This document shows, piece by piece, positions 27,511-31,851 of a DNA stretch of 31,851 nt. The position numbers and the translations under genes were made by a program. The notes below the pieces were generated by a model. The model made no database searches. It saw only the letters and a program-made list of their open reading frames with translations, and was not told the DNA's origin. Positions within the stretch are counted from its first letter, which is position 1. Every line of letters starts with the position of its first letter. The stretch lies in assembly GCA_028718465.1 (NCBI GenBank), contig JAQULX010000001.1:1-31851 (forward strand), in the 5' to 3' direction. This DNA comes from Dehalococcoidales bacterium (GTDB taxonomy: Bacteria; Chloroflexota; Dehalococcoidia; Dehalococcoidales; UBA3254).

Positions 27511-28764
27511 TTAAAAATCAGTTTGTAATAGGTTATCCAGGTGGCTTGCTACTGCAGATACCTTGTCGTCCGGAATGTCATCGAATTTGGTAACCGGTTT
27601 ACCGACGATCTTGGCGATTTCATCTCGTACCGGGTACCGGGGTTTTCCCCCAGCATCCTTTTTATCCTTAAGCTTAGTCGCCAGATCCTTGATAAGAGCC
27701 CGGAGGTCCAGTACTGCCTTTTTCTTTTCCGCCTCGCTCATAGGCACTTCGCCCCCGGGACCGGGCTGTTTTTTGTCCCCGAATATCTCCTGTTCTAATT
27801 CAGCGGTAGTCTTGTCCTCCAATTTGGATGCGGTACTAAGTATCTCCGGCTTCTTTTCTTCGACAGTAACGGTTGTTTTGAAGGTCTCCCTTTCCTCTAA
27901 TTCGTCGATGTAGGGGATAGTCTTAGAAGGTATATCCATAGGGTACATACGGTCTATACAGTGTCTTTCCGCACGGAAAGCTGCCATGTTCTCCATGCTG
28001 TTCTTGGCGTTGTCCTGGAGTCCTCCGCCTTTGGGGAAATTATCTTCTTTAGTTTCCTTCCCGCTTCGGTCTGTCCAAACACGGTACTTAGGCCACTCTC
28101 CCCAACCATCACCCTCTTTTTGGGTATCCATATCTCTTAGTTTGACAATGAAGCGAACCATATCAGGGTTGACAGTCTTGAATTTGGCCTTTTCCTCTTC
28201 TTCGGTCATGTATCTAGGCGTGGCATCCAGGAACGAATAGTTATGCTTCCTGCAGGCCACCTTGCGAGTCAAGCTGATTCCCTTAACACACTGGAAAGTA
28301 GTATGTTCCGGCTCTATTATTTTGCCGTTGGCGTCTATTTTTGCCTTGTTTTTGAAAGGAATAAGATACAGGTCGTTGGTACGGGGATCAGCCCCATAGT
28401 CAACACAGAGTCCAATCGCCCGGGCGAATTCCACAGGTGAGGCTTCCTTCGCATTGGGCCACATTATTTCGAGTATCTCACTGGATGTCTGCTTGTCGAG
28501 TGAAGTGATAGCATCGTACCGCATGAGTGCTAGAGCGGTTTCTTTTCCATGTCTTTGTTCCATCATTTCTCTCCTTGTTAAAGTATTGTATTCGCGGTAA
28601 ACCATTGGCCTTGCTATGCCGTTATGCGAAATGTCCTGCCGGCACTGCAGAAAGGGGATATGCTTCTCAAGGTCGTACCTCATTTCCAGATCTGCCCCAC
28701 ATTCGGCACAGTATTGGAATTTCATGATCTCCATTAACTTTTCCCTAGTCAGATGGTACGGCAT
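27511..28764 (-). CDS. RecT/Bet-like single-strand annealing protein, 417 aa
   Basis: A zinc-ribbon-like N-terminus (YCAECG...LQC, ~18-41) precedes a core with SPVEFARAIGLCVDYGADPRTNDLYLIPFKNK, the hallmark region of RecT/Bet-type annealing proteins, and a later KGGGLQDNAKNSMENMAAFRAER segment. The C-terminal ~120 residues are charged and helical, perhaps contacting SSB or an exonuclease. It would anneal single strands during replication-linked recombination. The start is uncertain: ATG at 28764 has no ribosome site, whereas ATG at 28734 has AGGG 8 nt upstream. Confidence 0.8.
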   Translation of the reverse strand: MPYHLTREKLMEIMKFQYCAECGADLEMRYDLEKHIPFLQCRQDISHNGIARPMVYREYNTLTRREMMEQRHGKETALALMRYDAITSLDKQTSSEILEIMWPNAKEASPVEFARAIGLCVDYGADPRTNDLYLIPFKNKAKIDANGKIIEPEHTTFQCVKGISLTRKVACRKHNYSFLDATPRYMTEEEEKAKFKTVNPDMVRFIVKLRDMDTQKEGDGWGEWPKYRVWTDRSGKETKEDNFPKGGGLQDNAKNSMENMAAFRAERHCIDRMYPMDIPSKTIPYIDELEERETFKTTVTVEEKKPEILSTASKLEDKTTAELEQEIFGDKKQPGPGGEVPMSEAEKKKAVLDLRALIKDLATKLKDKKDAGGKPRYPVRDEIAKIVGKPVTKFDDIPDDKVSAVASHLDNLLQTDF

Positions 28765-28844
28765 AAAAATTCTGCGGCCGGTAGTTTTCCCAGCTTGTCT
28801 ACCGTTTGATCTGTCCTTCTTGGTATCTTTACAGCACCGCCCCC

Positions 28845-29075
28845 CTATATCTCTATTTTCTTCGGTTGCCTCTTGATATCCAGGTATTTCTGCTTACAGG
28901 TAAGATGTAAATAGTCGGGAAACTTGAGGGAGCCTAATCCAGCTCCTCCAATTGTCGCGACATAACAGAAGTCTCCTGGCATGATCGGACCGTCCCCGAC
29001 CTCGCATTCATGCCTTTTACGAGCTCTCCGCGTGGTGAAAACATATCCGTCAGCATATTCATCTGGAGTCGGCAT
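28845..29075 (-). CDS. Hypothetical protein, 76 aa
   Basis: Basic, with HECEVGDGPIMPGDFCYVATIGG and one further Cys; beta-rich in the middle. The pattern (RKRHEC...I-x-PGD.Y) resembles small phage proteins in which a Cys-containing beta barrel may bind metal or nucleic acid, but no name can be given. It follows the 29078 gene by 2 nt and precedes an 80-bp gap. Confidence 0.7.
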   Translation of the reverse strand: MPTPDEYADGYVFTTRRARKRHECEVGDGPIMPGDFCYVATIGGAGLGSLKFPDYLHLTCKQKYLDIKRQPKKIEI

Positions 29076-29077
29076 AT

Positions 29078-29632
29078 TTACTCATCCGGGAAGATAGGCA
29101 CGTCGCTGAAAAGTTTACCCTGCCGCTCGAAGTCAGTAGCCGGCCGGGTATTGATTGCTGCCATGGTATCCCTTCTTACCTCGGAAACTGTCTCCCCATC
29201 CCCAAGCATGACAATGTCGACTTCCACAAGGCGTTTTTCCTCACCTGTCTCCACAGCTATAGCCAGGTCAGTCTGTTCATTGCCCAGTTTACTCATGATC
29301 GCTTTCAGATCATCTTTGATGCGCTTTTGACGTAACATCTCGATTGTGATCTTTCCGAAAGATTGAGCTAACTTCATAGATCGGTCATGTTGCTCATCCG
29401 GAGTGAGGATACAAGGGAGCTCAACTTTCCTTGTTCCAATGACTTGCGTTCTACCGGAAGGACCGGGTTCGAATACCGGGGTCTCTTCCGGTCCGGTACC
29501 AGGGGACTGGTCAGATCCGGGAGGCGGTGGAGGTAGAGAAGACGTACTGGTGCCGGTATCTAGCGTCCCTGTGATTTCAGGCGGATTTCCTGATACTGCA
29601 TTGGAGTCGGATTGTTTCTTTTTTATCGCCAT
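29078..29632 (-). CDS. Hypothetical protein with Pro-rich N-terminus, 184 aa
   Basis: Residues 1-65 are low complexity (Gly, Ser, Thr, Pro); ~70-150 form helices and then strands (DLAIAVETGEEKRLVEVDIVMLGDGETVSEVRRDTM). Position between exonuclease and annealing protein is where phages often encode an exonuclease partner or SSB, but no OB-fold signature is visible. AGGAGG 9 nt before the ATG. Confidence 0.7.
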   Translation of the reverse strand: MAIKKKQSDSNAVSGNPPEITGTLDTGTSTSSLPPPPPGSDQSPGTGPEETPVFEPGPSGRTQVIGTRKVELPCILTPDEQHDRSMKLAQSFGKITIEMLRQKRIKDDLKAIMSKLGNEQTDLAIAVETGEEKRLVEVDIVMLGDGETVSEVRRDTMAAINTRPATDFERQGKLFSDVPIFPDE

Positions 29633-29654
29633 TAAATGATTCCTCCTCTTATTA

Positions 29655-29990
29655 CTAGGTCGTTTTGCCTCTCTGGGCGTTTATTGTTTGTGCCTGTCTC
29701 TGGACATTTATTATTTGTGCCTGCGCTTCGACAATTTTCACGACATAACTGCGACCACACCCAAGACAGAAATCGGTGGAAATAATAGCTGTTGGAATAG
29801 AGCTGCCTATAAGGGGCGGCCTCTTTTCGTCGATCGGCGGATTTAATTGGGATTGGATAGGAACCCACTCGAGATTGGGGGAGACTTGTCCCTTCATTTT
29901 CGCCTGGTTAAGGATATGGTCCCCCAGCCTGCGAGTGCTACCGCACCAGGGGCAATTGTTAAACTCCGCAATTACTTTAGGTTCAGGCAT
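29655..29990 (-). CDS. Zinc-binding protein with 9-residue tandem repeat, 111 aa
   Basis: CPWCGSTRRLGDH (~14-26) and CLGCGRSYVV (~71-80) give two CxxC knuckles, i.e. a split zinc ribbon. The C-terminus carries two copies of a nine-residue unit (QAQIINVQR, QAQTINAQR) from a 27-bp DNA tandem repeat. GAGGAG 3 nt before the ATG. Probably a nucleic-acid-binding accessory protein. Confidence 0.75.
   Translation of the reverse strand: MPEPKVIAEFNNCPWCGSTRRLGDHILNQAKMKGQVSPNLEWVPIQSQLNPPIDEKRPPLIGSSIPTAIISTDFCLGCGRSYVVKIVEAQAQIINVQRQAQTINAQRGKTT
29670..29723. repeat. 27-bp tandem repeat, two copies
   Basis: 29670-29696 and 29697-29723 match in 24 of 27 positions. In frame with the 29655-29990 gene, so copy-number change would add or remove nine residues from the protein tail. 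Confidence 0.8.
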
Positions 29991-30002
29991 TTTCTCCTCG
30001 CT

Positions 30003-30542
30003 TTATTTTTTTCTTATATACCCTCTCTGATAGAGAGCTAATGCCAGTTTTGCTTCGGCTAAGGCGTCATGGCCTGCCCGGTGCTTTTCCTCGAACGGTT
30101 CATCCGGGAAAAAGTACTGCCAGGCTTCTGAAAATTTAGGATATTTGTAATCGCCATACCGCCCGGGCAGCTTTAGAATGTCCTTAGTAGTCAACATTAA
30201 GCATGGCCAGGTGGTCGGTATCTTAACCCCATGCCGGAAGAGTACCTGTTGATCGAAATGAAGATTGAAAGCCGTCACCGGCCACAGGGAAAGGTATGCC
30301 TCAACTCCATATTTCATTTCTTCCATAGTGGGAGCTGAACGGACCTGCTCCGGGTCAACTCTAGAATGCTGCATGAACCAACAATCACACCACCATTCGA
30401 GCCCCGGAGGATGCACGAGAGTATCCCATAGCAGTTCCGTTTCCCCTGTGGACAGGTCGACGCTGGCCAATCCTATTTCAAGAATGTTGGCATATTGTGG
30501 TTTAACATTATCCGTTTCGGTATCTACGACGAAGATCTTCAT
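30003..30542 (-). CDS. DEDDh 3'-5' exonuclease (DnaQ-like), 179 aa
   Basis: ExoI motif FVVDTETD (D7, E9), ExoII FNLHFD (D97) and ExoIII HRAGHDALAEA (H154, D159) make a complete DEDDh active site in a protein of normal size for a stand-alone exonuclease. Likely roles are proofreading, primer removal or end processing for the annealing protein. The ATG overlaps the TGA of the 51-aa gene upstream (ATGA). Confidence 0.93.
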   Translation of the reverse strand: MKIFVVDTETDNVKPQYANILEIGLASVDLSTGETELLWDTLVHPPGLEWWCDCWFMQHSRVDPEQVRSAPTMEEMKYGVEAYLSLWPVTAFNLHFDQQVLFRHGVKIPTTWPCLMLTTKDILKLPGRYGDYKYPKFSEAWQYFFPDEPFEEKHRAGHDALAEAKLALALYQRGYIRKK

Positions 30543-30694
30543 GGTTCAACCTTCAGCCCCGGCCGGGCGAGTCGACGGGAAAGCGGTACCGGCTTTTGTT
30601 CCCGGAAGCCTTCTTTCCAGGGATTCTTGTGTTTCTTGACTATCGGCCGGAATTTCTTATTGCCTACAATGTTGGCGTGATAGCTGTTTTTCAT
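30539..30694 (-). CDS. 51-aa basic protein
   Basis: Very basic (about one third Lys/Arg) with NPWKEGFREQKPVPLSRRLARPG; no family recognised. Accepted as a gene because it fills the space exactly and overlaps both neighbours by ATGA, at 30691-30694 with the J-domain gene and at 30539-30542 with the exonuclease gene. Confidence 0.65.
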   Translation of the reverse strand: MKNSYHANIVGNKKFRPIVKKHKNPWKEGFREQKPVPLSRRLARPGLKVEP

Positions 30695-31215
30695 TTCTGC
30701 CCTCTCGACTTCATTACTAGCTCGTGGGCGGCGTTGAGTCGCTTCATCTTAGCCTCGTCTCCACCAACACTATCAGGGTGGAAAGACTGCGCTTTGGCTC
30801 GATAGACACGTTCTATCAAGTCAGTCGGGTCGTCGGATTTGACTCCCAGGATGTCGAATGCCTCAGCGAGAGTTTCCTGCTCTTCGGCCTTCGGGTCCGA
30901 AGTAGTCTTGACAAGATCTTTAACCGAACTCAGCCCTTGATATGCAACGCCAGTCTTTTCGGCAATGCGTATCCTGTCCAGGAAGGAAAAAATCGAGCGA
31001 AGGTTCTCGTCATACTGGGAGGCGGCAGTACAGGAGACGGTCTGCCACTGACCTTTACGAAGGTAGGTTACAGTCGCTCCCTGACCTTTTAACACTCTTC
31101 CCCCGACGAATTCCTCCTGCTCCCGGATTATGGAGAACTGCTCTATCTTCCACAGGTCAAACATGTGGCGAATATCGTTTCTGGTTCGATTCGCAGGTAC
31201 TGTGTTTGCTGTCAT
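30691..31215 (-). CDS. J-domain protein, 174 aa
   Basis: The C-terminal ~55 residues (AFDILGVKSDDPTDLIERVYRAKAQSFHPDSVGGDEAKMKRLNAAHELV) form a J domain with the essential HPD at 146-148, which stimulates Hsp70 (DnaK) ATPase. The N-terminal ~100 residues are a separate domain of unknown nature. It may bring host DnaK to the initiator complex, as lambda does through host DnaJ, or to virion assembly. AGGAG 6 nt before the ATG. Confidence 0.88.
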   Translation of the reverse strand: MTANTVPANRTRNDIRHMFDLWKIEQFSIIREQEEFVGGRVLKGQGATVTYLRKGQWQTVSCTAASQYDENLRSIFSFLDRIRIAEKTGVAYQGLSSVKDLVKTTSDPKAEEQETLAEAFDILGVKSDDPTDLIERVYRAKAQSFHPDSVGGDEAKMKRLNAAHELVMKSRGQK

Positions 31216-31261
31216 GTTTTCTCCTAAAAGGGGATTTTTTTCTCTTCTTTAAGCGGTGTCA

Positions 31262-31492
31262 TTATCTACTCCTTGGGAACATTGACTTGGCGAAACACTG
31301 GCTTAGATGGGGCTCCTTTTCAATGCACTCTATGCAAATTAGCTTTTGGCAACCAAAGCAATAATCGTCTGGGTCACAGACCATCTCTCCACACTGCGAA
31401 CATATCCCCAGGTCTTCCGTTGTATCGTCAGAATTTTCGATAAAGCTAGCTTTCTCATCGTGTGATAGTGCTAAGAACTCAGCCATTTTCAT
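31262..31492 (-). CDS. Zinc-finger protein, 76 aa
   Basis: CSQCGEMVCDPDDYCFGCQKLICIECIEKEPHLSQC (~31-66) has seven or more cysteines spaced like a B-box/ribbon double zinc site. The N-terminal helix (MAEFLALSHDEKASFIEN) is acidic. ATG overlaps the TGA of the 49-aa gene (ATGA). Protein- or nucleic-acid-binding role inferred. Confidence 0.75.
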   Translation of the reverse strand: MKMAEFLALSHDEKASFIENSDDTTEDLGICSQCGEMVCDPDDYCFGCQKLICIECIEKEPHLSQCFAKSMFPRSR

Positions 31493-31638
31493 TGACTTTG
31501 CACCTCCGCTTTTTCCGGTTCACTTATTACGTTGGCCAGGAAGATAGGACAAACGTCGACGTTGCCCAGCTCATCCCGGAGTACTGACTTCAGGCGAGCA
31601 CAGGGATCGCCGTAGATGGGACACGTACTGCAGTCCAT
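31489..31638 (-). CDS. 49-aa Cys-containing protein across the contig junction
   Basis: MDCSTCPIYGDPCARLKSVL: CxxC plus two further cysteines, resembling a small metal-binding peptide. GGGAGG 7 nt upstream; ATG shares a base with the TAA of the preceding gene. The same start appears at 73 in the left copy, where residue 2 is Asn instead of Asp and the gene is cut by the window start. Confidence 0.7.
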   Translation of the reverse strand: MDCSTCPIYGDPCARLKSVLRDELGNVDVCPIFLANVISEPEKAEVQSQ

Positions 31639-31851
31639 TAAGGTTCCTCCCATGGACGACCTGTCGTGGGGTCATATCCAAAAGGTCTAAGATAGTGGAA
31701 TTCTTCGCAATAGCGCCAGCCGTCGTTAAAGCTGGCTGCATATGTTTCCAGGTCTCTCCGGAATATGTCGGCGACCTCATTTTCCTCTGCCAGTCCGACA
31801 AGGTATCCACGGAGAACCTCTGGCCGATCAGCGGGGTCAGTGGGGTCCGAG
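31566..31851. repeat. Terminal direct repeat, right copy
   Basis: Equivalent to 1-286. Three substitutions separate the copies and each changes an amino acid (Asn/Asp in the 49-aa gene; Thr/Pro and Asp/Ala in the 101-aa gene), which points to strain variation or uncorrected read errors. Confidence 0.9.
31638..31851 (-). CDS. Partial second copy of the 73-378 gene
   Basis: C-terminal 70 codons of the 101-aa hypothetical protein, truncated by the window end. It is the same gene seen twice because of the circular overlap, not a duplication. Confidence 0.85.
   Translation of the reverse strand, partial: SDPTDPADRPEVLRGYLVGLAEENEVADIFRRDLETYAASFNDGWRYCEEFHYLRPFGYDPTTGRPWEEP

Noticed and set aside
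27526..27545. DnaA-box-like TTATCCAGG near the initiator start
   Set aside because: Single copy with two mismatches to the consensus; the iterons inside the gene are a better origin signal.
29670..29723. CRISPR-like repeat
   Set aside because: Only two directly adjacent 27-bp units without spacers; no array or cas gene in the window.
29632..29868. Second frame over the 27-bp tandem repeat
   Set aside because: The repeat is a multiple of three, so it is open in other frames too; the zinc-ribbon gene in the main frame explains the region.

Overview
The window is one complete, apparently circular mobile genome. Its first 286 bases return at the right end (31566-31851, 283/286 identical), so the unit length is about 31,565 bp and the ends are an assembly or permutation junction inside an operon. 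The host looks bacterial: Shine-Dalgarno sites are good, several promoters have TTGACA-N17 spacing, and a tRNA-Gln carries an encoded CCA. The mix of zinc-ribbon proteins, GC near 45-50% and TTG/GTG starts recalls Chloroflexota/Dehalococcoidia elements, but that host guess is from memory and weak. The gene set is that of a temperate virus or virus-like element with tyrosine integrases, an excisionase-like protein, a replication initiator, recombination enzymes and a long structural/surface operon.

Layout. (1) A leftward 'early' operon starts at the ParB-like gene (3265), runs through coordinate 1 and the junction, and continues leftward from 31638 to about 24262. It holds a ParB-like protein with three Cys clusters, small zinc-finger and basic proteins, a J-domain protein, a DEDDh exonuclease, a RecT/Bet-like annealing protein, a replication initiator with a DnaA-domain-I-like tail and internal iterons, a RusA resolvase, a minimal PolX-type nucleotidyltransferase and a membrane protein. 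Many of these genes overlap by ATGA or TAATG. (2) 3.3-7.8 kb is the lysogeny module: integrase, a proposed att core, tRNA-Gln, HTH/excisionase, an AT-rich cargo segment (methyltransferase plus a truncated sigma-like ORF) with its own promoter, and a second recombinase with a zinc ribbon inserted in its catalytic domain. (3) 7.9-9.95 kb holds small accessory genes: thioredoxin-like, a pair of convergent paralogues, Com-like zinc ribbon, ferritin-like. (4) From a divergent promoter pair at 9.95-10.03 kb, the rightward 'late' region runs to 24.2 kb. It encodes scaffold-like and zinc-ribbon proteins, two HExxH metallopeptidases, membrane-anchored beta-domain proteins (GW-ELES repeats + PKD; Fn3-like; InlB-like), several small beta-rich putative virion proteins, a split beta-helix receptor-binding protein, a holin-like protein and a beta-propeller-like adhesin.

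The most striking overall feature is an absence. In a genome that looks complete I see no large terminase, portal, tape measure, helicase or any P-loop ATPase, while at least seven late proteins have membrane segments. That fits a tailless, membrane-containing or pleomorphic virion of an unfamiliar type better than a tailed phage, but it is an inference from reading alone.

Other noteworthy signals are an att-like palindrome whose 7-bp spacer equals the anticodon loop of the adjacent complete tRNA-Gln; four copies of the palindrome ATTTC-N4-GAAAT spread round the genome, resembling centromere sites for the ParB-like protein; a self-contained promoter/terminator unit predicted to make a ~60-nt RNA; and a beta-helix gene interrupted by a 64-aa cistron.
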